Part shown: one piece after another, positions 35,803 to 48,571 of the stretch
How positions within the stretch are numbered: position 1 is the stretch's first letter
Layout of the letters: every line of letters begins with the position of its first letter
NCBI RefSeq assembly: GCF_964656455.1
Contig: NC_135726.1
Coordinates: 24,191,168-24,255,167, forward strand
From: Halichoerus grypus
Lineage: Eukaryota > Chordata > Mammalia > Carnivora > Phocidae
Direction: 5' to 3'
DNA: 64,000 nt
The notes under the pieces: generated by a model
Seen by the model: the letters and a program-made list of their open reading frames with translations, nothing else
What the model was told of the DNA's origin: nothing
The model's database searches: none
Made by a program: the position numbers and the translations under genes

Positions 35803-38639
35803 AATTACTTCTTTCTGTAAAGTATATTTTTCCTCTGATTTCGGTTGGCCTAATTACTATTTCATTAAAACACTTAATTTGTCCCTTGATCCAAGCCTAC
35901 GTTAAAATATTTCCGATGTGCATGCACGACTTGTTACTTTATAAATAAGCAAAGGTGACTTTTGTTTTCATCTGTCAGCCATTAATATGCACCAGGTACT
36001 GTAGGAAGTGTTTTCTCCCAGCACTTCTTTGGACATCTTTAACATCCCTGTCCCATAGGAGAGAAATTTAGGTAAAGAGAAGTTTAGTGGCTTGCCTGCT
36101 GTCCCGTGGGTAGAAAGCCCGGAGGAGCTGGGAAGGGAAGATCCGCTCATGCTGCTGCAAACACTGGGCGGCCTCTCTGATTTCTTATCTGTGGTTGACT
36201 GGCCTCAAAAGAAGGCTGCATAGATACTAGGAAACATTTCTACTTCTTGGGTATCCCCAACAATGACCAGCACAGTCTCATGCTTACGTGATGAAATAAA
36301 CAAGTGCTGATTAAATGAATGAAATGATCCAAGAAACCCTTCCAGTTTCTTTGCCTTAGTCATCAATTCACACACCCGATATTCTGATGATTAATTTTTT
36401 CCCGGTTATTTTGATACCGGAAACATGTTGTCCTGAGTGCCTGAAAAAAGAAATACTTGGTTGGCTTGGTTGAAGCACCGTAAATGTCCATAATTACTTT
36501 CATATCCAGTTCAGCCTCCCGAGAATCTGGATGGGGTGATTTCCAGACACCTGATAGGAAGGTCATTGTGCTCCTGCCATTTATTTTTTTCCTTGACATT
36601 TTCCAAAAACTCTCTTTATTTTCTCTTCATACTTCACATTTCTCTCTCCCTGGGACTTACTCACATTTTCCTACTCATTCTTTCCTGGGAGAACCTTTTG
36701 ATCTCCAGGAATTGTAAGGTAACACAGTATGACATGATGGCTCCTATTTCAAATACTCAGAGCCACTGTCCCCACAAATCCCCTGCCACCTGTCAGACCG
36801 CACACCCTGATGCTGGATGCAGACCACAGATCTCTAGCAGCTCATGCTGCCATCTCTCTAGAAGCGATCTGCTCTCACATACAGTCCCCGGGGAGGTTTT
36901 AAAAAAAATGCAGATAGCACTGCCGGTGTTTTGGTATTCTGCCTTTAGTTCCTCACGCGCCCTCTCTGTTCTTCTACAAAGTGTAATTTCAATTCCACAG
37001 ACTTCTCTTAAGTGCTCTCTTTTGCTTGGCCTCACATCATATCACCATCTAATCTGGCCCAGAGATTTTTCATTAGGTTTCATTACGGGACGTTACAGTT
37101 TTCATTGCATTGCTGTGCTCTCCACAGAGACTTCTCACTGACACTATTTCGAGAAATTAAGTGATTTGAAGGGCAGCAATAGCAGCATCTGGTACTGTCA
37201 GGTTTTTAAGCCAAATAAAATGGAAGAGATCATGTTTGGAATGCTGGGTGTGCCAGACAAGATCCAAAGACACTTCGTTAAAATAATTGCAATGATAATG
37301 ATCATATTAAACAAGAGCAAAAACCACGTGCTTCAAAAAAAAAAAAATCCGTTTGTGCATTCATTCCTTCAACATATATTTTGCTGTGTACCTGCTATGT
37401 TCCAGGCCCCGATAGCAAGGCAAAACAAATCGTTTAGGTACTTTTATTGTCAGATACACAACAGTGATCGGGATATTTGATGATATTTGCCTTATTTGAA
37501 TATCAAAAGTTTATATAAGGGTAAACATTGATGTCTCTGGAGTGGCCCATGCATAACTTCAACAGAAGTTTGGTAACGGGGTCCCTTAGCGGACTCCAGC
37601 TATTCGCGGTGCCTCCATTAGGAGAAGTCTCAGAATATTTTCATATACAAAGACCACGGATTCGATTCCAAAAGTAGTGCTGACTAATGTTAGATGGACC
37701 CAAGTTTTTTCTGAGTAAATAAGTGATATCATCTACCATTTGTCAAGCAAAACTACCTAAGTATTCCACCCTTTCCCCCTTAATTTCTTTTTCTCAGCAG
37801 CTATGGACTCATGCTTTCTCTGTCTCTGTCTCTCTATCTCTCTATCTCTCTGTCCCTCTCTGCGTCTCTCTGTCTCTCTCTCTGCAGACAGTCTCCCCAT
37901 TCAGCACAAGGCATCTCTCCTATACCCCAACGTCCTTGGAAAGCAGAGAAGGGGCTCTCCTGGTAGTGGATATTGTTTTACATTCTTAGTGTTTGTTCCC
38001 CATACTTCTTTTCGTCACCTCCATTTTTAAAAACAAATAAAATTTTATCAGTATACCCACAGAACCCTAAGAGTAACTTTTCTTAAAGGCGGCAGCAGGA
38101 TTTAAAAAAAAAATCATTGTAAAATATAGTAAGTTGGAAACCTCCGGTGCCCATTTATGCAAATTTAGTTATTATTCACTAGTGAGACGATCACTGTGGG
38201 AACATGATTTAGTGCTTACAGTCAAAAATGTAAGTGGATTTCTCTACAAATGCTTTCCTGAAAAATGACAAGTTGATACTTTTGTTAATAAAGTATCAAC
38301 CCAAGAACTGAGCACTGATTGCAAAAATACATTTTTGTAAACTCCAGCGCATGGCAATACCTGTTTTCCATTCACTTCAAAAGTAACAGCCCAAATTTTC
38401 CATTTGGTCTAAAGTAATCTTTACAATTTCTGAAATTGTGCAAAAACTATAACACATTCAACTGCTAAGTGAACTTGTACTAAATTGAACACTGTAATCT
38501 AATACAACAAAGATATTTTTATTTCCCTAAAGACATGCCTTTCTCATTTCCTTAGACATGTTTGGGATTTAACAAACTTCTGGTGTGAATAGAAACAAGA
38601 TGGTTTCATTGTACTGTAAAGTTAAAAAAAAAAAAAACT
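35803..38639. other. No gene recognised; repeat-poor
   Basis: A possible MIR trace near 36000-36120 and the pyrimidine tract at 37816 are the only features. A 201-codon frame at 36536-37141 is low-complexity and unrecognised (see rejected items). Confidence 0.5.
37816..37884 (+). repeat. Pyrimidine tract (TCTC/TCTG)n
   Basis: Repeated TCTCTG and TCTCTA words. It generates leucine/serine-rich spurious frames. Confidence 0.9.
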
Positions 38640-39340
38640 GTAAATAACTCTAACCAAGCTGTGTGGTATTTTTTTTTTTTTTCACAGCTGGAATACTAGT
38701 TTTTATTACAGCTCAACTGGCATTGCAAATTAAAATTCATCTCTGTTTGTTAAACTGCTACTTAAAATGGCTTCCGCCAACTGTTACAGTTGGATATTAT
38801 GTTGTCATTTATGCATTTAGTGGGAATGGTTCAATAGCATGAATATTTAAAAACAAGTACACAGAAAGTACTTCCTTCCCCCACCCCACATTGGTTTTCA
38901 ATAGTTTACTAACTGAATTATGTTTCGAGTTTTGGGTCAAACTTGGCTTAATTTCCACTGGTGATAAGGCAGCTCTCAGCTGAATTAATTAAATAGTCTT
39001 TATAGGTACATTATAGCTGTAGCTCCTGATTAGCGCCAAACAACTCTGATTTGTTACTACTTCTCTGTTACATTACCCTGCAGACTTGCCACTTGCAGAA
39101 ACCAAAGGGTTTCCAGTGACAATTCAACGACCTTCACACAAATGACACATTGTTAACCACAACAAAAAAGCACCCTTTTGCTTTGTGCATTTCACATTTA
39201 TTTTTATTGGGCACAAAGGCCTGCAAGCCATCTTGAATGAATTACATATCTATCGTTTGAATGTTCACTATTCTAGGTAATGTGTGTTTACAACTACCTT
39301 TATTGTATGTATTAATGAAATAAAACAAAGAACAGCACTC
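38640..39340. other. Candidate conserved non-coding / enhancer-like stretch
   Basis: It lies in the longest interval without recognisable repeats (about 38.0-41.2 kb). It has dense TAAT and AATTAATTAA words, TCF/SOX-like ACAAAG and CTTTG words (GGGCACAAAGGCC, TTGCTTTGTGC), and TGAATGAATTACATATC. It has no long open frame. That texture resembles deeply conserved enhancers near developmental genes. This is inference; no alignment was possible. Confidence 0.35.
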
Positions 39341-41231
39341 AGTGTCATGATATATCTTCACAGGAAATCAGCCTATTAGTTCTCCCTTTAATACTAATAG
39401 TCCTCATTACCTTCTTTGGGAAACATTTACTGACACTCCAGACAAAGTAAATCATGCTCTTTTATGAGTAACTCTGTATCTCCTGAATCATTCTGTTGTC
39501 TTTCTTACTAGAATGTTGTTTTTTTTAAACTTTTTGTTTATATGTCTATCACAGAGGTAAGATCATAGAATGTATCCTGCCCTTTGCTATATATGGGAAG
39601 GCTCAGCAATTTCCCTTTCTCAGTAGGTCCCCTTGCTACTAAAATACCAAAGTAAGACTCTAATGGCTTGTCTGAACCATATGGAAAAATGGTAAAAATG
39701 CCACTGAATTATTCTATCTAAAACTCTCTGTTCATACCTGATCTTGAAGTCATGATTCAAGTTTGTTTATTTTATCATCTTTCCCATTTAAACAGCCTCT
39801 CTTTTCCTGAGAAAACAGAACTCCATAGATGATTCTTTATTTAAAAGTAAATGTAACTTCATGTTCATTTTTTTCTTGTGATTTTCATACATTAGATTGA
39901 AAGGAAAAGAAAATGACAGCTTATTATAAGCCTTAAATTGAGAAGAGGGACTTAGGTTCAAAGACATAAGGTCATAATTTTACTTCAGAAAATAAGAAAT
40001 GTGGTTACAATTAACCATTATTTTTTGCAGCATCATCAAAATTGCAATTCATCTACTATTTTATAGAACAAAGAAACCCTGCCTCATTATGTAGATTGTT
40101 TCTTAAAGGATCAGATTCTTCATAAGCATTTAACACTGAGAAGGGTACAATACATGTCTAATTTATAATCCATTCGTTTTCAAGTGTTTTATCCTAGGAT
40201 ACACCATAAAAGGTGGCAAGAAAGGAGGAGAAAGCTTTGTGATAGTTTTATAGCCACCAGTAAGAAAAATGTTAAACTTTTCTTCTTTAATATCTTGCTA
40301 GGACAACACTTTTTACCCAGCATTTATCCTCTTAGCTACCTTAATCATATCATACATTGTGAATTCCAAGAAAAATGTGTATTCGATATCCTTAATAAAA
40401 TGTCATCTGCCTGGCAACTAACTTGTGACTTACCACTCAGACCTTGAATAATTTCATGCATTCTAACTTATCATACTGCTGAATATTAGGGTAACGGAGG
40501 AACACCAAAGTTGTATGACAAACAGTGAAGTCTACAAGAAAAGAGCAGCAATAAAGTATTTTTGATGACTCTGAAACCATATTTGATAGATCCAAGAAGT
40601 GAACTTTAAGTTAATTTGTTAAGTAATGCTTATATTCCTTATATAATATCTTTTTTTATGAAGAACACTTATGTCCTATTAAGTAGAAAAGGACAGTTAG
40701 CACTAATTGTATTTTATTTTTTTAAAAGACTAACACATTCCTTAAGCCTTGAACAAATGAATTTTTCAGCATTAGTATTTCTCTACTGGTAGTAAATATT
40801 TTCCCAACCATCATATTTCATCAAATTAAAAAAAAATTTTGGCTTACCAACTGGGAAATAGTGTGTCCAATTTGGAGGGTTTTTCTTCTTCCTCTTTTTT
40901 AAAGAAGGCTAGAAAGCATTCTGAGGAGTTAGCTGCAACTTTGTAACTTCATAAAGTCAGATAATCATGTCATATCTGAAAGTTAAAAATAAAGATGGTT
41001 CTGTAGTTGGGACAAAAGGAAAATTATTGCTTTATTAAGGAATATAATAAGTGTAGTTGGAATCCTAGGTGGGATTTTTATATGATTATCTTTAGGGTAT
41101 ATTAGATAAGCATCTTCAAGTCTGTCCTTTGAAGTATCTTCTCTAATCTCAGTATGAATTCCTAACAAGATTTTCACATCATTTTTTTTAATGCTATCGA
41201 AAAAAAGTGTGTGTCTACTAGAGAAGATAGT

Positions 41232-41232
<1 letters not shown>
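39341..41232. other. No gene recognised; repeat-poor
   Basis: AT-rich unique-looking DNA continuing the repeat-free interval. No gene. Confidence 0.5.
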
Positions 41233-41268
<36 letters not shown>

Positions 41269-41286
41269 ACACTCACACACACTCAC
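41233..41286 (+). repeat. (CA)n microsatellite with CTCA interruptions
   Basis: About 54 bp of CA repeat, interrupted by CT dinucleotides near its 3' end. Confidence 0.95.
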
Positions 41287-41354
41287 AAGTCTTTCTTGTG
41301 AAAATTGTAAAGTATGATGCCAAAATGGCACAATTCTAGACATGCCACAGTGGT

Positions 41355-41965
41355 TGCGTATGGGGTTAAGGGCATTAAGCACTTATGCCACCTCAAAATA
41401 TGCCACCCCAAAATATGTCCTTTTGCCATAAGCATTATTTTGAGCTGAAGGAAACCCAGAAGAAGCAGATACAAGAATAGCTCTCTGCCCTCCCTCATGT
41501 GCCTAAAAGCTGAACATAAATTTAAAAAGGTGTGTCCCTCTCCTTCTTACCAGGAAGGACAAAAGTTAGTCATTCAAGACTAATTTTAGACCTTTATCAG
41601 CTGGGAGACAGCACCAGAAAAATCTGCATAATAGACTTTACTGATCAGCTTTTCTTTACCATTAGTTCCCATATATTTGCCTCCTCACAATTTGCCACTC
41701 AGGAAACTTAAAATCCTTTTCCTTTGTCTTGCCACTTCTCTAAAAATGTGTTGTTCCTTTGCTAAGATGCTGTATAAGCCCAAATTCTAACCAATCCTCT
41801 GTTGCTCATCCCTGAGTGCTCCCATGTATAAGCTTGATACACATGCTAATAAACCTCTCTTGGTTTTTCTCTTGTTAATCTGTCTTTTGTCAGCCCAATT
41901 TACAAGGCCTCAGCCAGAGAATCTAGAAGGGTAGAGAGAAAGAGAAAAATTTCTTCCTTATAGCA
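41355..41965 (+). mobile_element. Class I ERV solo LTR
   Basis: ATATGCCACCCCAAAATATG near the start, GCTGTATAAGCCC as a TATA region (about 41769), AATAAA at 41848-41853, then CTCTTGTTAATCTGTCTTTTG, GTCAGCCCAATTTAC and GCCAGAGAATCTAGAAGGG as U5, ending TTCCTTATAGCA. The U5 block is diagnostic of mammalian ERV1 LTRs. No retroviral genes flank it. The 5' boundary is approximate. Confidence 0.8.
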
Positions 41966-42111
41966 GTCACTTATTTAGGAGTATAAACAGCTTCACCTAA
42001 AGTGGTGATGTCTTATCCTTGTTTAAGTTCTCTCACCTTCACATCCCTTCTGGTATTTTGCTGACTTTTTCCCAAGCTCTATTGTCTATCCTTCTATCCA
42101 TTCATCTATTC

Positions 42112-42127
42112 AAAAATATTTATGGAA
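42112..42127 (+). repeat. L1 target-site duplication, left copy
   Basis: The 16-bp sequence aaaaatatttatggaa is identical to the copy at 49120-49135, which follows the L1 tail. This is the hallmark of target-primed insertion. Confidence 0.92.
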
Positions 42128-43859
42128 AGGAGGAGCAAGATGGTGGAGGAGTAGGAGACCTAAATTTCATTTGGTCCCAGGAATTCAGCTGGATAGGGAT
42201 CAAACCATTATGAACACCTACGAACTCAACAGATCGAAGAAAAGAATAGCAGCAACTCTATGAACAGAAAAGCGACCACTTTCTGGAAGGTAGGATGTGT
42301 GGAGAAGTGAATCCGAGGCGATATTCGGGAAGATAGACCGTGGGGGAGGAGGCCAGCTACAGGCAAGTGATAGAGCAGGGGAGCACAAAATCAGAACTTT
42401 TAGAAGTCTGCTCCACTGGGGGTCGTCGCTCCAGTGGCTAAGCAGGAGGTGGGACAGTATGGTCTCAGGACCCTCGGGGTCACAGAAAGACCAGGGGTGC
42501 CTGAGTGCGGCAGAGCTCCCAGGTATCGGAGCAGGGAAGCCAGCTGCAGAGACAGAGCCGAGGAGCGGGCTCTCAGCTCGGGGTTGCCATAAACCATGAT
42601 CCGCGGCACAGTCAGGCCACTGCTCCTCCAGCAAGGACCCAACAAGTGGCAGATCCAGGGAGACTCCCATTCCTGCCCTGGGAGGAGCGGCACGGGAGTG
42701 CACCACAGGGATCTGCTGGGTTTGGAGACTCCACACGGGATCGCGTGCCAGAGATAGAAATGCTCAGTCACAGGCCGGGTGAGCACGGAGTGCAGCCGGA
42801 GACAGGGGAGACAGGAGTGATTGACTGCTTTTCTCTGGGGGCTCACTGAGGAGTGGGGCCCCGAGTTCTCGGCTCCTCCGGGACCAGAGATTGGGAGGCT
42901 ACCATTTTCACTCTCGTCCTCCAAAGCTGTACGGAAAGCTTGCAGGGAACAAAAGCTCCCAAGAGCAAACCCGGGCAGATTACTTAGCCTGGCCCCCGGC
43001 AAGGGCGGGGCAATTCCGCCTCCGGCCAAGACATCTGAGAACCATGGCAACAGGCCCCTCCCCCAGAAGATCAGCAGGAACTGCCAGCCAAGACCAAGTT
43101 TACCGATCAATGAGAATGACAGAATGCCAGCACTAGGGGAATACAGCACAGAGAATTCGTGGCTTTTTTCCCCAAGATTCTTTAGTCTTTTGAAGTTAAT
43201 TTTTTAAATTTTCTTTTTTTCTTTTCTATTTTTTTTAATTTTTCTTTTTCCCTTTTTCAACCAACATCTTATCAATCCCTTTTTTTAAAAATCCTTTTTA
43301 TTTTTCATTTTTACAGTCATATTCTATCCCTTCATTGTAGTTAACCTTATTTTTTATATATATATAAGTTGTTCTCACTTTAAAATTTTGGGATACAGTT
43401 TCTTCTAACAGACCAAAATATACCCGAAATCTCTAGTGTATGGCTTTGTTCTAGTCTCCTGTCTGATCACATTCTCTCCCCCCCTTTTATTTTAAATTTC
43501 TCTTCTTTCATTTTTCAACCAACTTCTTATCAATTCCTTTTATAAAATCTTTTATAATTTTCATCTTTACAGTCATATTCTATCCATTCATTGTATTTAC
43601 CCTTATTTTTGTACATATATAAGTTTTTCTTTTTTAAAATTTTGGGAGACAGTTTCTTCTAACAGACCAAAATACGCCAAAAATCTAGTGTGTGGCACTG
43701 ATCTATTCACCAGCCGGATCATATTTGATCATATTCTTTTTTTTTTCTTTCTTTCTTTCCTCCCCGGTTTTGGGTCTCTTCTGATGTATTTAGTGTATAT
43801 TTTGCTGGGGTCCCTGTTAGCATTCTGTTCTCTCATTCATCTATTCTCCTCTGGACAAA
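42128..43859 (+). promoter_or_regulatory. L1 5' UTR with internal promoter region
   Basis: This is the leader upstream of L1 ORF1. Positions 42128-43140 are GC-rich with scattered CpG. Positions 43143-43760 are strongly T-rich. L1 5' UTRs carry an internal RNA polymerase II promoter starting near base 1; that role is inferred from the family, not from a mapped start. The T-rich part holds an imperfect tandem duplication (separate entry). Several incidental open frames run through the GC-rich half on both strands. None resembles a known protein. Confidence 0.85.
43253..43730 (+). repeat. Two-copy tandem duplication inside L1 5' UTR
   Basis: Copy 1 (about 43253-43470) and copy 2 (about 43511-43730) start with the same words, tttttcaaccaac and tcttatcaat. 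They continue through tttacagtcatattctatcc, cattgta, an AT-rich stretch, taaaattttggga, cagtttcttctaacagacca and a TAGTGT..TGGC block, in the same order. The period is about 258 bp. Small differences (indels, ATACCC/ATACGCC) show the copies diverged before or after insertion. Confidence 0.85.
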
Positions 43860-44738
43860 ATGACAAGACGGAAAAACTCACCTCAAAAAAAAGACTGCCA
43901 GGTACCTAATCAATATGGATATTAGTACGATGTCAGATGTAGAGCTCAGAATGATGATTTTAAAGATACTAGCTGGGCTTGAAAAAAGCATGGAAGATAC
44001 TAGAGAAACCACTTCTGGAGAAATAAAAGAATTAAAATCTAACCAAGTCGAAATAAAAAGGCTATTAATAAGGTGCAATCAAAAATGGAGGCTCTAACTG
44101 CTAGGATAAATGAGGCAGAAGAGAGAATTAGTGATATAGAAGACCAAAAGATAGACCATAAAGAAGCTGAGAAAAAGAGAGATAAACAACTACTGGATCA
44201 CAAGGGCAGAATTCGAGAGATAAGTGATACCATAAGACAAAACAATATTAGAATAATTGGGATCCCAGGAGAAGAAGAAAGAGAGAGAAGGGCAGAAGGT
44301 ATATTGGAGAAAATTATAGCAGAGAACTTCCCTAATTGGGGGAAGGAAACAGGCATCAAAATCCAGGCGGCACAAAGAACCCCCCTCAAAATCAACAAAA
44401 ATAGGTCAACACCCCAACATCTAATAATAAAACTTACAAGTCTCAGAGACAAAGAGAAAATCCTGAAAGCAGCTTGGGACAAGAGGTCTGTAACCTACAA
44501 TGGTAGAAACATTAGATTGGCAGCAAACCTATCCACAGAGATCTGGCAGGACAGAAAGGACTGGCATGATATATTCAGAGCACTAAATGAGAAAAATATG
44601 CAGCCAAGAATACTATATCCAGCTAGGCTGTCATTGAAAATAGAAGGAGAGATAAAAAGCTTCCAGGACAAACAAAAACTAAAGGAATTTGCAAACACAA
44701 AACCAGCCCTACAAGAAATATTGAAAGGGGCCCTCTAA
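43860..44738 (+). pseudogene. L1 ORF1 (RNA-binding chaperone) pseudogene
   Basis: L1 ORF1 encodes an RNA-binding protein that trimerises through a coiled coil and coats L1 RNA. The start ATG at 43860 opens MTRRKNSPQKK, a typical beginning. This frame stops at 43923-43925. The reading then continues in the +1 frame from 43915, with residues such as MILKILAGLEKSMEDT. It returns to the original frame near 44070 and is open to the stop at 44738. The last segment (221 residues from 44073) holds a heptad-like charged coil, an RRM-like middle (NIRIIGIPGEE, LIIKLTS) and the C-terminal domain (DIFRALNEKNMQPRILYPARL). The two frameshifts cancel, but the N-terminal frame is lost between them. Confidence 0.93.
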
Positions 44739-44819
44739 GCAAAGAGAGAGCCTAAAAGTAACATAGACCAGAAAGGAACACAGACAATATACAGTAACAG
44801 TCACCTTACAGGCAATACA

Positions 44820-47800
44820 ATGGCACTAAATTCCTATCTTTCAATAGTTACCCTCAATGTAAATGGGCCAAATGTCCCAATCAAAAGACACAGGGTATCA
44901 GACTGGATAAAAAAACAAGACCCATCGATATGCTGCCTGCAAGAGACTCATTTTAGACCCAAAGACGCCCCTAGATTGAAAGTGAGGGGGTGGAAAACCA
45001 TTTACCATGCTAATGGACACCAAAAGAAAGCTGGGGTGGCAATCCTTATATCAGACAAATTAGATTTTAAACCAAAGACTGTAATAAGAGATGACGAAGG
45101 ACACTATATCCTACTTAAAGAGTCTATCCAACAAGAAGATCTAACAATTGTAAATATCTATGCCCCTAACATGGGAGCAGCCACTTACATAAGCCAATTA
45201 ATAACAAAAGCAAAGAAACACATCAACAACAATACAATAATAGTGGGGGACTTTAACACCCCCCTCACTGAAATGGACAGATCATCTAAGCAAAAGATCA
45301 ACAAGGAAATAAAGACTTTAAATGACACACTGGACCAAATGGACTTCACAGATATATTCAGAACATTCCATCCCAAAGCAACAGAATACACATTCTTCTC
45401 TAGTGCCCATGGAACATTCTCCAGAATAGATCACATCCTAGGTCACAAATCAGGTCTCAACTGGTACCAAAAGATTGGGATCATTCCCTGCCTATTTTCA
45501 GACCACAATGCTTTGAAACTAGAACTCAGTCACAAGAGGAAAGTTGGAAAGAACTCAAATACATCCAGGCTAAAGAGCATCCTACTAAAGAATGAATGGG
45601 TCAACCAGGAAATTAAAGAAGATTTAAAAAAATTCATGGAAACAAATGAAAATGAAAACACAACTGTTCAAAATCTTTGGGATGCAGCAAAGGCGGTCCT
45701 AAGAGGAAAGTATATAGCAATATAAGCCCTTCTCAAGAAACAAGAAAGGTCGCAAATACACAACCTAACCCTACACCTAAAGGAGCTGGAGCAAGAATAG
45801 CAAATAAAGCCTAAACCCAGCAGGAGAAGAGAAATAATAAAGATCAGAGCAGAAATCAATGACATAGAAACCAAAAGAACAGTAGAACAGATCAACCAAA
45901 CTAGGAGCTGGTTCTTTGAAAGAATTAACAAGATTGATCAACCCCTGGCCAGACTTATCAAAAAGAAAAGAGAAAGGACCCAAATCAATAAAATCATGAA
46001 TGAAAGAGGAGAGATCACATCCAACACCAAAGAAATACAAACAATTATAAGAATATATTATGAGCAACTGTATGCCAACAAATTAGGCAATCTGGAAGAA
46101 ATGGATGCTTTCCTAGAGACTTATAAACTACCAGAACTGAACCAGGAAGAAATAGAAAACCTGAACAGACCTATAACCACTAAGGAAATTGAAGCAGTCA
46201 TCAAAAATCTCCCAACAAACAAGAGCCCAGGGCCAGATGGCTTCCCAGGGGAATTCTACCAAACATTTAAAGAAGAATTAATACCTGTTCTTCTGAAACT
46301 GTTCCAAAAAATAGAAATGGAAGGAAAACTTCCAAACTCATTTTATGAGGCCAACATTACCTTGATCCCAAAACCAGACAAAGACCAAGAACCCATCAAA
46401 AAGGAGAACTAGAGACCAATATTCCTGATGAACATAGATGCAAGAATTCTCACCAAAATACTAGCCAACAGGGTCCAACAGTACATTAAAACGATTATTC
46501 ACCACGACCAAGTGGAATTTATTCCTGGACTGCAAGTTTGGTTCAACATCCGCAAATCAATCAATGTGATACAATACATTAATAAAAGAAAGAACAAGAA
46601 CCATATGATCCTCTCAATAGAGGCAGAAAAAGCATTTGACAAAGTACAGCATCCTTTCTTGATTAAAACTCTTCACAGTGTAGGGATAGAGGGTACATAC
46701 CTCAATATCATAAAAGCCATCTATGAAAAACCCACAGGGAGTATCATTCTCAATGGGGAAAAACTGAGAGGTTTTCCCATAAGGTTAGGAACACGGCAGG
46801 GATGTCCACTATCACCACGGCTGTTCAACATATTACTAGAAGTCCTAGCCTCAGCAATCAGACAACAAAAAAAATAAAAGGCATCTGAATCAGCAAAGAA
46901 GTAAAACTCTCACTTTTTGCAGAAGATACGATACTTTATGTGGAAAACCCAGACAACTCCACCCCCAAACTGCTAGAACTCATACAGGAATTCAGTAAAG
47001 TGGCAGGATATAAAATCAATGCACAGAAATCAGTTGCATTTCTATATACCAACAAGACAGAAGAAAGAGAAATTAAGGAGTCGATCCCATTTACAATCGT
47101 ACCCAAAACCATAAGATACCTAGGAATAAATCTAACCAAAGAGGCTAAGAATCTGTACTCAGAAAACTATAAAATACTCAGGAAAGAAATTGAGGAAGAC
47201 ACAAAGAAATGGAAAAACATTCCATGCTCATGGATTAGAAGAACAAATATTGTGAAGATGTCAATGCTACCTTGAGCAATCTACACATTTAATGCAATCC
47301 CTATCAAAATACCATCCACTTTTTTCAAAGAAATGGAACAAATAATCCTAAAATTTGTATGGAACCAGAAAAGACCCCGAATAGCCAGAGGAATGTTGAA
47401 GAAGAAAAGCAAAGCTGGTGGCATCACAATTCCGGACTTCAAGCTCTATTACAAAGCTGTCATCATCAAGACAGTATGGTACTGGTGCAAAAACAGACAC
47501 ATAGATCAATGAACAGAATAGAGAGCCCAAAAATGGACCCTCAACTCTATGGTCAACTCATCTTCGACAAAGCAGGAAAGAATGTCCAATGGAAAAAAGA
47601 CAGTCTCTTCAACAAATGGTGTTGGCAAAATTGGACAGCCACATGCAGAAGAATGAAACTGGACCATTTCCTTACACCACACACAAAAATAGATTCAAAA
47701 TGGTTGAAAGACCTCAGTGTGAGGCAAGAGTCCATCAGAATCCTAAAGGAGAACACAGGCAGCAACCTCTTCGACCTCAGCTGCAGCAACTTCTTCCTAG

Positions 47801-48512
47801 AAACATCGCCAAAGGCAAGGGAAGCAAGAGCAAAAATGAACTATTGGGACTTCATCAAGGTAAAAAGCTTTTGCACAGCAAAAGAAACAGTCAACAAAAC
47901 CAAACAACAACCGACAGAATGGGAGAAGATATTTGCAAATGACATATCAGATAAAGGGCTAGTATCCAAAATCTATAAAGAACTTACCCAAAGAACAAAT
48001 GATCCAATCAAGAAATGGGCAGAAGACATGAACAGACATTTTTCCAAAGAAGACATCCAAATGGCCAACAGACACATGAAAAAGTGCTCAGCATTGCTCG
48101 GCATCAGGGAAATCCAAATCAAAACCTCAATGAGATACCACCTCACACCAGTCAGAATGGGTAAAATTAACAAGTCAGGAAACGACAGATGTTGGTGAGG
48201 ATGCGGAGAAAGGGGAACCCTTCTACACTGTTGGTGGGAATGCAAGCTGGTGCAGCCACTCTGGAAAACAGTATGGAGGTTCCTCAAAAAGTTGAAAACA
48301 GAGCTACCCTACGACCCAGCAGTTGCACTACTGGGTATTTACCCCAAAGATACAAATGTAGTGATCTTAAGGGGTACATGCACCCCAATGTTTATAGCAG
48401 CAATGTCCACAATTGCCAAATTGTGGAAAGAGCCAAGATGTCCATCAACAGATGAATGAATAAAGAAGATGTGATGTGTATATATATATACATACCTATA
48501 TCTACACACACA

Positions 48513-48571
<59 letters not shown>

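Noticed and set aside
36536..37141. A 201-codon open frame on the + strand.
   Set aside because: Serine/leucine/histidine-rich with no domain, overlapping frames on both strands, no splice or promoter context. Its length is plausible by chance in 64 kb.
42218..43207. Several sense and antisense frames of 80-170 codons in the L1 5' UTR.
   Set aside because: They overlap each other in GC-rich leader sequence and resemble no protein. Only the longest antisense frame is kept, as a low-interest finding.
48504..48569. Regular CA repeats considered as a CRISPR-like array.
   Set aside because: A dinucleotide microsatellite without spacers; this is also a mammalian genome.
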